A stretch of 12,259 nt of DNA from Kineosporiaceae bacterium (GTDB taxonomy: Bacteria; Actinomycetota; Actinomycetes; Actinomycetales; Angustibacteraceae): the NCBI GenBank assembly GCA_027345905.1, contig DAIETC010000029.1:1-12259 (forward strand), read 5' to 3'. The position numbers and the translations under genes are program-made. The notes beneath the pieces are model-generated. The model was not told where the DNA came from. It saw only the letters and a list, made by a program, of their open reading frames with translations, and did not search any database. Positions 1-6,267 of the stretch are shown in pieces; within the stretch, counting starts at the first letter, position 1; each line of letters begins with the position of its first letter.

Positions 1-389
1 CCGTCGCGCAGGTCGATCAGCCAGTGCCCCGTGTGCAGGACGCCGCTGTGCCCGCGCATCTGTCGCCACCGCGCGCTCGCCTCGGCCGCGTCAACGGGTT
101 TGCCGTGCACCTCACCGTCCAGCTCGAGGACCGAGTCGCACCCGAGCACCAGCGGATCGGCGGGCACGCCGCGGGGGGCGTCGGCGGCACTTAGCCGGGC
201 ACTCACGGCCTCTGCCTTGGCCCGGGCGAGCACCAGTGACACCTGGTCAGGCGTGAGCGGACCGTACAACCCTTGTGCTGCAACGAGAGTTGCCGCCTCG
301 TCGACACCTGACACGAGCACGTAAGGGTCGACTCCGGCCCGCTGCAGGGTACGGAGCCGGGCCGGGCTAGCCGACCCCAGGACGAGCAT
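1..389 (-). CDS. maf: Maf family nucleotide pyrophosphatase, partial (3' end beyond left edge)
   Basis: This is the N-terminal 129 residues of a Maf/Ham1-type nucleoside triphosphate pyrophosphatase. The family hydrolyses non-canonical or excess NTPs to NMP and pyrophosphate in the cytoplasm and has been linked to septum formation. The protein opens with LVLGSASPARL, the usual Maf signature in which SxSP binds phosphate. It carries the catalytic-acid motif GCDSVLEL (Asp85) and the downstream GKP motif (residues 96-98). About 65-75 C-terminal residues lie outside the window. I chose the ATG at 389 because family members start just before the LVL strand. An in-frame GTG at 401-399 shares a base with the DUF885 stop (TAGTG) and would add four residues; either start implies co-transcription with the DUF885 gene upstream. 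No clear Shine-Dalgarno is visible. In many actinobacteria maf directly follows the carboxylase epsilon gene; here the DUF885 gene has taken that position. Family assignment is firm; substrate is unknown. Confidence 0.93.
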   Translation of the reverse strand, partial: MLVLGSASPARLRTLQRAGVDPYVLVSGVDEAATLVAAQGLYGPLTPDQVSLVLARAKAEAVSARLSAADAPRGVPADPLVLGCDSVLELDGEVHGKPVDAAEASARWRQMRGHSGVLHTGHWLIDLRD

Positions 390-400
390 GGCCGAACCCA

Positions 401-2119
401 CTAGCGAGGCTCTGCCAGTAGGGACTCCTGCAGGACGTCGAGGCCGACCGACCCCAGGTCGAGGGCCCGCCGGTGAAACGCGCTGAGCGAGTACGCGTCC
501 CCTTCGCGCTCGCGTACCTGCTCGCGAACGGACAGCCACAGCCGCTCACCGATCTTGTACGACGGTGCCTGACCGGGCCAGCCCAGGTAGCGGTCGAGCT
601 CGAAGCGCCGCATCCCCTCGGACAACGTGGTGTGGGACGTGAAGTACTGCCACGCCTTCTCGTACGTCCACGGGCCACCGCCCACCTGCGCTGGTGCCGG
701 CAGCTCGCAGTGCACCCCGATGTCGATGACGACCCGCGCCGCGCGCATGGACTGCATCATCAGCATGCCCAGCCGGTCGCCGGGGTCGTCGAGAAAGCCC
801 AGGTCCGCCATCAGCCGCTCGGCGTACAGCGCCCATCCCTCACCGTGGCCGCTGACCCAGCAGCCCAGGCGCCGCCACCGGTTGAGCAGCTCGGCGCGGT
901 AGACCGTCTGGGCGACCTGCAGGTGATGGCCGGGAACACCTTCGTGGTAGACGGTCGACAGCTCACCCCAGGTGTGGAACGTCTCGTCGCCCTCGGGCAC
1001 CGACCACCACATCCGGCCGGGCCGGGTGAAATCCTCGCTGGGCCCGGTGTAGTAGATGCCACCGGTGTGGGTCGGCGCGATCCGGCACTCCAACCGGCGG
1101 ATCGGCGCCGGGACGTCGAAGTGCTTGTCCGTCAGCTCGTGCAGCGACTCGTCGGACTTGCGCTGCATCCACTGTTGCAGCGCCTGCGTCCCGTGCAGGA
1201 TGCGCCGCGGGTCGGCGTCCAGCACCTCGACCGCCTCGGCGACGCTCGCGCCTGGCTTGATCTGCTCGGCCGTCCTGGCCATCTGAGCGGCGATACGGTC
1301 GGTCTCGTCCAGGCCCCACGCGTACGTCTCCGCCAGGTCGATGCGCGCGCCCAGGAAGTGGCGGGAGAACAGCGCGTACCGCTGCGCCCCGACCGGGTCG
1401 TGGTCGCGCGCGAGCGGCAGCAGCTCGTCGACGAGCAGCTGGTGCAACGCCCCGTACGCCGATGCCGCGCTGGCCGCCCCACGGGCCAGATCTTCCTGAA
1501 GTGACTGGGGGACAGCGCTCTTGGCGTCCAATGCGTCCTGGGTGAACCTCTCGAAGAACGAGTCGGCGCCAGCGAGGCCGTGCGCCTGCTCGGCCACCGC
1601 CCGCAGCTGGCGGGCGGGCGGCACGCGCCCGGACGCGGCACGCTCGCGCAGCGCTTCGGCGTACCGGTCGAGCGCATCCGGCATGGCACGCAGCCGCGCT
1701 GAGACGTTCGCCCAGTCCTCCGCGGTGTCCGTGGCCATGAGGTCGAAGACGTCCCGAAGCGACTGCGCCGGGCTGGCCAGGTTGTTCAGCTGGCCCGTCG
1801 ACTCACCGGCCTCGAACAGCTCGACCTGCAGCCCGAGCCGCTCGTTCATGGCGGCGACCGTCACGCGGTCAACGTCGTCGACCGGCACCGCCGCAGCCAC
1901 CCGCCGCAGGGCGCCCCGCGCGAGCTGGACCCGTTCGGCGACCGCCGCGGGCGAATGGTCGGTCAGCAGGTGGTCGTAGCCCCGCACGCCGGCGGTCGTG
2001 GCCTCGACGGGGTCGAGCGCCATGCTGGCGTCGAAGTAGGAGTCGGCGATGTCGTCGACCTCGGTGCGCGCTCGGGTGGGCGGTTCGCCGACGCTGGACA
2101 AATCGGTCTCGGTGCGCAT
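401..2119 (-). CDS. DUF885 domain-containing protein, putative zinc metallopeptidase
   Basis: This 572-residue protein belongs to the DUF885 family by its motifs. Residues 391-399 read YHEGVPGHH, a HExxxHH-like putative zinc site typical of the family. A second conserved block, GHGEGWALYAE (424-434), supplies a likely third metal or catalytic glutamate. A YKIG motif at 521-524 and an LSEGMRRFELDRY stretch (499-511) also match the usual C-terminal layout. Length fits the family's roughly 550-600 residues. There is no signal peptide or membrane segment, so it is probably cytoplasmic. Members are usually annotated as uncharacterised peptidases; the substrate is unknown. The ATG at 2119 is preceded by TAAGGT and six bases, with no ribosome binding site, so the mRNA is probably leaderless. 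The stop abuts maf, suggesting a DUF885-maf transcript. The gene diverges from the membrane-protein gene at 2177. Family is confident; activity is inferred. Confidence 0.92.
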   Translation of the reverse strand: MRTETDLSSVGEPPTRARTEVDDIADSYFDASMALDPVEATTAGVRGYDHLLTDHSPAAVAERVQLARGALRRVAAAVPVDDVDRVTVAAMNERLGLQVELFEAGESTGQLNNLASPAQSLRDVFDLMATDTAEDWANVSARLRAMPDALDRYAEALRERAASGRVPPARQLRAVAEQAHGLAGADSFFERFTQDALDAKSAVPQSLQEDLARGAASAASAYGALHQLLVDELLPLARDHDPVGAQRYALFSRHFLGARIDLAETYAWGLDETDRIAAQMARTAEQIKPGASVAEAVEVLDADPRRILHGTQALQQWMQRKSDESLHELTDKHFDVPAPIRRLECRIAPTHTGGIYYTGPSEDFTRPGRMWWSVPEGDETFHTWGELSTVYHEGVPGHHLQVAQTVYRAELLNRWRRLGCWVSGHGEGWALYAERLMADLGFLDDPGDRLGMLMMQSMRAARVVIDIGVHCELPAPAQVGGGPWTYEKAWQYFTSHTTLSEGMRRFELDRYLGWPGQAPSYKIGERLWLSVREQVREREGDAYSLSAFHRRALDLGSVGLDVLQESLLAEPR

Positions 2120-2125
2120 CGTCCG

Positions 2126-2131
2126 ACCTTA
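2126..2131 (-). promoter_or_regulatory. Putative -10 element of the DUF885 gene (leaderless)
   Basis: TAAGGT on the minus strand ends six bases before the ATG at 2119. Transcription would therefore begin at or next to the start codon. No convincing -35 box is visible. Confidence 0.6.
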
Positions 2132-2176
2132 GCGACCCCGCACGGCGGCGGGCACGCGCTTTCGTGTCGGTGGCCC

Positions 2177-3544
2177 ATGATGTCCCTCGTGAGCGACGCG
2201 GTGCGGCAGTCACCCGCCCGCGGTGCGCTGTCGGTTCGGCTCTCGCCGTACGTGGTTTTCGTCGGGACCTCGGTGCTGTGCTTCCTGCGGCTTCCCTCCG
2301 CGGCCCGCCAGACGCTGTGGGCCGAGGACGGCACCCGGTTCACCAGCGACGCAGTCAACGCCGGTGCACGCGCGGTGTTCGATCCCTTCGGCGGCTACCT
2401 GCACGTGGTGTCGCGGCTGCTGGCCTGGTTTACGACCTCGCTCGTCTCCTTCCCGCGGTACGCCCTCGTCCTGAACGCCCTGGCGTGTCTGGTCACCGGT
2501 GTGTTCGCGGCCGTCGTCTTCTCGGCTTCGGCTTTCGCTATCCGCTCGCCCTGGCTGCGTGCCTGGCTCGCCGTGCTGACGGTCCTGCTGCCAGTCGTCG
2601 GCCAGGAGGTCGTGGGCAGTGTCGCCAACCTGCACTGGTTCTTCCTGTGGGGTGCGTTCTGGGTGCTGCTGAACCGGCCGGCCAGCCGAGGCGGCGCCGT
2701 GGCGGCGACCGGCTTCTTGCTGGCGGCGACGCTGAGCGAGATCCAGACCGCGTTGCTGCTGCCCGTGGCCGTGCTCGTGGGGGTGCGAGCCGTGCGCCGG
2801 GGGGAGGGCGTGCCGGCCAGGTTGGTGGCCTTCGGCCTGGGCTTGAGCGCACAGCTGGTGGCGACCCTGGCAGTCCCGCGGGTGAACCACCGGGCGTGGG
2901 TGGGCGTCGTGAACCTGGCGCAGGATGCGGCGCGGCAGGTGCTCATGCCCTTGTGGAGCGGCAACGAGCTGGTGCTGCGGTCCTGGCTGAGTGGGGGCGG
3001 CTGGTGGCCCGCTGTCGCGTGCGGGCTGCCCGTGCTGTTCGCCGGTGGGTACCTCGCGGCTCGAGCCGGGCGCGCCAGCCGGCTGCTCGCCGCTGCGCTG
3101 CTCCTGCTGGCCCTGGTCGCGTTCACGACGGCCGTGAGCCTGAACGCCACCCGCGAAGTTGCCCTCGCCAAGGGCGGATCCGTCAGCCAAGAGGTCTTCC
3201 TCTCGCGGTACGGCGTGGTGCCCCAGCTCGCGCTGCTCGCCGTCGTGGCGCTCGCCGCCCAGGTGGCCCTGGACCGTCGCGACCGCGTGGTCGCCGCGGC
3301 GTCCGGGGTCCTGCTGGTGGCCCTGCTCGTTCCCGGTCTGCTGAGCTTTCACGTCCCGACCAACCGGCGGGACCCGGCGAACGACTGGCCGAGCCAGAGC
3401 GCCAGCGCTGCCCGGACCTGCCGTGCGGACGGCGCGCCGAGCGTGGCGTTGCAGGTCAGCCCGGACCGCCGCTGGAAGCTGACGGTCCCTTGCCGGCGGG
3501 TCGTGACCACCCACGGGTGGACGATGTGGCCCGGGCATGGATGA
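2177..3544 (+). CDS. Polytopic membrane protein, GT-C-like, unknown substrate
   Basis: A protein of about 455 residues with roughly nine to ten hydrophobic segments (near 23-40, 95-118, 126-147, 150-166, 174-203, 216-233, 278-296, 302-321, 347-364 and 370-390). Its organisation resembles lipid-linked-sugar GT-C glycosyltransferases. An acidic WAEDG motif (48-52) follows the first membrane helix, where GT-C enzymes keep catalytic acids, then come GGYLHVVSR (72-80) and NLHW (151-154). The C-terminal tail after residue 395 is soluble and contains two cysteines (414 and 439) ending in a WKLTVPC motif, so it may form an extracytoplasmic disulfide-linked cap. Starts ATG 2177, ATG 2180 and GTG 2189 are all in frame with no Shine-Dalgarno. 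GTG 2189 lies seven bases after CATGAT, a weak -10, and would fit the leaderless style of its neighbours. A 36-bp gap to the methyltransferase suggests one operon. Membrane location is certain; glycosyltransferase activity is inferred. Confidence 0.85.
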   Translation: MMSLVSDAVRQSPARGALSVRLSPYVVFVGTSVLCFLRLPSAARQTLWAEDGTRFTSDAVNAGARAVFDPFGGYLHVVSRLLAWFTTSLVSFPRYALVLNALACLVTGVFAAVVFSASAFAIRSPWLRAWLAVLTVLLPVVGQEVVGSVANLHWFFLWGAFWVLLNRPASRGGAVAATGFLLAATLSEIQTALLLPVAVLVGVRAVRRGEGVPARLVAFGLGLSAQLVATLAVPRVNHRAWVGVVNLAQDAARQVLMPLWSGNELVLRSWLSGGGWWPAVACGLPVLFAGGYLAARAGRASRLLAAALLLLALVAFTTAVSLNATREVALAKGGSVSQEVFLSRYGVVPQLALLAVVALAAQVALDRRDRVVAAASGVLLVALLVPGLLSFHVPTNRRDPANDWPSQSASAARTCRADGAPSVALQVSPDRRWKLTVPCRRVVTTHGWTMWPGHG

Positions 3545-3580
3545 TGACCCCTTCGGATATGGCGACCCCACGGAGATGAC

Positions 3581-4462
3581 ATGGATCCGGTCCTGACCCT
3601 GCAGGCCGAGCTGGCGCGCGCGCGAGCCGAAGCGGCAAAGTGGGAGCGGGCCTACCGGGCGTTGCACGACCAGCCGGCCGTTCGGGCGATGCTGGCGGCC
3701 CGTCGCACCGGCGTCCAGCTGCTGCACAAGGTGGCGTCGGCGAAGCGTGCCGCGCCCGCGCCGGCGGCCGGTTCTGGCGGTGCGAAGGGTTCTGGCGGTG
3801 CGAAGGGGGTGGCGACGGCGCCCTTCGGCGTCCCGTTCCGGGCGCCCGCCGGCACCAGCTCGACGATCGTCGCGCGACTCGACCCGGCGATCGGCGAACG
3901 CCGGTTCCAGGCGTTCGACGCGGTGCTGCGGCTGTTCCCCACCGGGCGCGTGGTCGACCTCGGCACCGGGCACGGGCTGCTCGCCAGACGCGCGGCCGAC
4001 GCCGGCTGGCAGGTCACTGCGGTCGACGCGCGCACCGAGCGGTTCCCGAGCGACGAGCGCATCACCTGGGTTCACCAGGACATCCGCGAACACGACCTCA
4101 GCGGTTACGACCTGATCTTGTGCCTCGGCCTGTTCTACCACCTGACCCTGGCCGACCAGCTGGACCTGCTGCGCCGGGCTGCGGGCAAGCCGCTGCTGAT
4201 CGACACCCACGTCGACGTCGGCATCCAGTACCCCGACGACCGGTTGGGGGACAGCGGCGAGCAGGACGGGTACCGCGGCCGGTTGTACGGCGAGCACCTG
4301 GAGTCACCGCTCGCATCCTGGGTGAACGAGGCGTCGTTCTGGCCGGACCTGGACTCCTTCTACCGGATGCTCGCCGACCACGGCTACCCGGTCACGCTGG
4401 CCCTGGAGCCGTGGTACCAGCCCGAGCGGACGTTCTTCCTGGCCCTGCCGCAGCCCAGCTAA
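3581..4462 (+). CDS. Class I SAM-dependent methyltransferase with N-terminal coiled coil
   Basis: A 293-residue methyltransferase. Residues 5-30 (LTLQAELARARAEAAKWERA and following) are charged and heptad-like, so probably a short coiled coil for docking or oligomerisation. An Ala/Gly/Ser/Lys-rich linker follows (about 53-80) with a duplicated GSGGAK unit. The Rossmann-type catalytic domain starts near residue 105: motif I VVDLGTGHG (124-132), post-I acidic loop VTAVDAR (145-151), then DLILCLGLFYHL (177-188), a motif IV region of the DUF1698/Methyltransf_23 sort. The substrate cannot be told. Pairing with the membrane GT-C-like protein upstream suggests a surface glycan or lipid-linked sugar (inference). 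GGAG at 3572-3575 sits five bases before the ATG, an internal-operon ribosome site. The 3' 71 bases overlap the convergent accE coding region on the opposite strand. Confidence 0.9.
   Translation: MDPVLTLQAELARARAEAAKWERAYRALHDQPAVRAMLAARRTGVQLLHKVASAKRAAPAPAAGSGGAKGSGGAKGVATAPFGVPFRAPAGTSSTIVARLDPAIGERRFQAFDAVLRLFPTGRVVDLGTGHGLLARRAADAGWQVTAVDARTERFPSDERITWVHQDIREHDLSGYDLILCLGLFYHLTLADQLDLLRRAAGKPLLIDTHVDVGIQYPDDRLGDSGEQDGYRGRLYGEHLESPLASWVNEASFWPDLDSFYRMLADHGYPVTLALEPWYQPERTFFLALPQPS
3770..3805 (+). repeat. Perfect 18-bp tandem duplication in the methyltransferase linker
   Basis: The unit ggttctggcggtgcgaag occurs twice back to back (3770-3787 and 3788-3805), in frame, encoding a duplicated Gly-Ser-Gly-Gly-Ala-Lys linker. 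A third, diverged copy of the gcgaag end precedes it near 3739-3745. Its identity at DNA level, including synonymous positions, indicates a recent slippage event. Confidence 0.95.
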
Positions 4463-4631
4463 GGCTCGGCGCGGGGCGTAGCCGGCGCGCCGGGTCGGAC
4501 CAGCCGCCTCGGCGCCGCGCCGCCACAGGAGCGGGCCCGCCCGGGCGCGCCGACAGGACAAGCACCAGGGCCGCCAGCTCCTGCGGGCTCGGGTTGCCGC
4601 GCACCGCCCACGAGGGTTGCGTCGCGCTCAC
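4392..4631 (-). CDS. accE: Acyl-CoA carboxylase epsilon subunit
   Basis: A 79-residue protein starting at GTG 4631, whose first bases overlap the beta-subunit stop (GTGA, 4-bp overlap), so it is translationally coupled. The N-terminal half reads WAVRGNPSPQELAALVLVLS (residues 8-27), the signature of actinobacterial AccE/PccE epsilon subunits (V-x-R-G-N-P-x-x-E-E/L-A-A). It then has WSDPARRLRP (44-53) and a PxPxxxW-like motif ending at Trp59, as in this family. Epsilon subunits bridge or stabilise the alpha-beta carboxylase complex. Usual lengths are about 60-85 residues. Residues from about 57 to the end are encoded antisense to the methyltransferase 3' end, and this Ala/Gly/Pro-rich tail shows no family motif, so the native stop may have been lost. 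It is easily missed by gene finders because of its size and overlap. Function is assigned from motif and position. Confidence 0.87.
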   Translation of the reverse strand: MSATQPSWAVRGNPSPQELAALVLVLSARPGGPAPVAARRRGGWSDPARRLRPAPSLSWAAAGPGRTSARAGTTAPGPA

Positions 4632-6229
4632 AGCGGCATGTTCCCGTGCTTCTTGGCCGGCAGTACCTCGTGCTTGGCCCGCAGCGCCCGCAGCGCCCGG
4701 ACGACGTGGGCGCGGGTCGTCGAGGGCGCGATCACGGCGTCGACGTACCCGCGCTCGGCGGCGATGTACGGGTTTGCCAGGGTCTGCTCGTACTCGGCGA
4801 TGTACTGCGCCCGGGCGGCGTCGACGTCCCCACCGGCCTTCGCCACGGCCGCCAGCTCGGTGCGGTACAAGATGCCCACCGCGCCCTGGGCGCCCATGAC
4901 CGCGATCTGCGCGGTCGGCCAGGCCAGGTTGATGTCGGCGCCCAGATGCTTGGACCCCATGACGTCGTACGCGCCTCCGTAGGCCTTGCGGGTGATGATG
5001 GTGACCTTGGGCACCGTGGCCTCGGCGTAGGCGTAGATGAGCTTGGCGCCGCGGCGGATGATGCCGTTCCACTCCTGGTCGGTGCCGGGTAGGAAGCCGG
5101 GCACGTCGACCAGGGTCAGCACCGGGACGTTGAACGCGTCGCAGGTACGCACGAACCGGGCCGCCTTCTCGCTGGCGTCGATGTCGAGCGTGCCGGCCAG
5201 GTGTAACGGCTGGTTGGCGACGACACCGACCGGGCGCCCCTCGACCCGGCCGAAGCCGACCAGGATGTTCGGCGCGAACAGCTGCTGGACCTCCAGGAAG
5301 TCGCCGTCGTCCAGCAGGTGCCCGATCACCGTGTGCATGTCGTACGGCTGGTTCGGGGAGTCGGGGATGAAGGCGTCCAGCTCCGGGTCGGGGGCGTCCA
5401 GGTCGGCCGGGCCCACGTCGTACGACGGCGGCTCGTCGACGTTGTTGCTGGGCAGGTAGGACAGCAGGGCCTTGACGTACTCGATGGCGTCGTCCTCGTC
5501 GGTGGCCAGGTAGTGGGCGTTGCCGCTGCGGCTGTTGTGGCTGCGCGCGCCGCCGAGCTCTTCCATGCCGACGTCCTCGCCGGTGACCGTCTTGATGACG
5601 TCGGGGCCGGTGATGAACATGTGCGAGGTCTGGTCGACCATCACCGTGAAGTCGGTGATGGCCGGGGAGTACACGGCCCCGCCGGCGCATGGCCCCATGA
5701 TCAGCGAGATCTGCGGGATCACCCCGGACGCGTGCACGTTGCGGCGGAAGATCTCGGCGTACAGGGCGAGCGCGACGACCCCTTCCTGGATGCGCGCGCC
5801 GCCGGAGTCGTTGATGCCGATGACCGGGCAGCCGGTCTTCATCGCCAGGTCCATCACCTTGACGATCTTCTCGCCGAAGACCTCGCCGAGGCTGCCCCCG
5901 AACACGGTGAAGTCCTGGGCGAAGACGCACACCGGGCGCCCGTCGACGGTGCCGTAGCCGATCACCACGCCGTCGCCGTACGGGCGGTTCGCCTCGTTGC
6001 CGAAGTTGCGCGAACGGTGCCGGGCCAGAGCGTCGAGCTCGGTGAAGCTGCCTTCGTCGAGCAGGGCGTCCAACCGCTCACGCGCGGTCTTCTTGCCCCG
6101 CGAGTGCTGCTTCTCGACCGCCCGCGCCGACCCGGCATGCACCGCCTCGTCCATCCGTGCCTGCAGCTCGCTCAGCCGCCCGGCCGTGGTGTGCAGGTCG
6201 GGGGAGCGGGGGGCTGCGTCGTCGGGCAC
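4628..6229 (-). CDS. pccB: Acyl-CoA (propionyl-CoA type) carboxylase carboxyltransferase beta subunit
   Basis: A complete 533-residue carboxyltransferase. It transfers the carboxyl group from biotin on the alpha subunit to an acyl-CoA, giving methylmalonyl-CoA or malonyl-CoA. N-terminal helix with KKTARERLDALLDEGSF (46-62), first crotonase-fold domain with GGSLGE (111-116), INDSGGARIQEG (139-150) and CAGGAVYSP (181-189); second domain with VDVPGFLPGTDQEWNGIIRRGAK (374-396) and NLAWPTAQIAVMGAQGAVGIL (434-454); family ending AKKHGNMPL. The residue after GGAY at position 422 is Asp. In Streptomyces PccB, Asp422 at this site is a known determinant of propionyl-CoA preference, so propionyl-CoA is the likely main substrate. 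It starts with GTG preceded by TAGGCT and six bases, without a ribosome site. accE follows with a 4-bp overlap and birA diverges 38 bp away. The alpha subunit is not in this window. Confidence 0.97.
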   Translation of the reverse strand: MPDDAAPRSPDLHTTAGRLSELQARMDEAVHAGSARAVEKQHSRGKKTARERLDALLDEGSFTELDALARHRSRNFGNEANRPYGDGVVIGYGTVDGRPVCVFAQDFTVFGGSLGEVFGEKIVKVMDLAMKTGCPVIGINDSGGARIQEGVVALALYAEIFRRNVHASGVIPQISLIMGPCAGGAVYSPAITDFTVMVDQTSHMFITGPDVIKTVTGEDVGMEELGGARSHNSRSGNAHYLATDEDDAIEYVKALLSYLPSNNVDEPPSYDVGPADLDAPDPELDAFIPDSPNQPYDMHTVIGHLLDDGDFLEVQQLFAPNILVGFGRVEGRPVGVVANQPLHLAGTLDIDASEKAARFVRTCDAFNVPVLTLVDVPGFLPGTDQEWNGIIRRGAKLIYAYAEATVPKVTIITRKAYGGAYDVMGSKHLGADINLAWPTAQIAVMGAQGAVGILYRTELAAVAKAGGDVDAARAQYIAEYEQTLANPYIAAERGYVDAVIAPSTTRAHVVRALRALRAKHEVLPAKKHGNMPL

Positions 6230-6235
6230 GGCCGC

Positions 6236-6241
6236 AGCCTA
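6236..6241 (-). promoter_or_regulatory. Putative -10 element of the carboxylase beta gene (leaderless)
   Basis: TAGGCT on the minus strand ends six bases before GTG 6229. It lies back to back with the birA -10 at 6256-6261, so polymerase bound at one would block the other. No clear -35 box. Confidence 0.6.
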
Positions 6242-6255
6242 GCGAGCGCGGCGGG

Positions 6256-6261
6256 TAGCCT
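6256..6261 (+). promoter_or_regulatory. Putative -10 element of birA (leaderless)
   Basis: TAGCCT ends six bases before GTG 6268. No ribosome binding site precedes the start. The -35 region would fall at or inside the divergent carboxylase beta 5' end. Confidence 0.6.
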
Positions 6262-6267
6262 CGCCCG

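Noticed and set aside
473..1504. A 343-codon plus-strand open frame inside the DUF885 gene
   Set aside because: No recognisable domain, and the minus-strand protein carries full family motifs across the same bases.
1955..2176. Upstream extension of the membrane-protein frame to a start at 1955
   Set aside because: It would add 74 non-hydrophobic residues lying antisense to the DUF885 5' end; homologous-looking sequence begins only after 2177.
2210..4297. A 695-codon open frame on the minus strand opposite the membrane protein and methyltransferase
   Set aside because: Its translation is Arg/Gly/Gln/Pro-rich low-complexity sequence with no motifs, typical of antisense frames in GC-rich DNA; the plus-strand genes have clear membrane and SAM-binding features.
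4482..4493. 12-bp palindrome (ccggcgcgccgg) as a terminator or operator
   Set aside because: It lies inside accE coding sequence with no loop or T tract, and such GC palindromes are expected by chance at this base composition.
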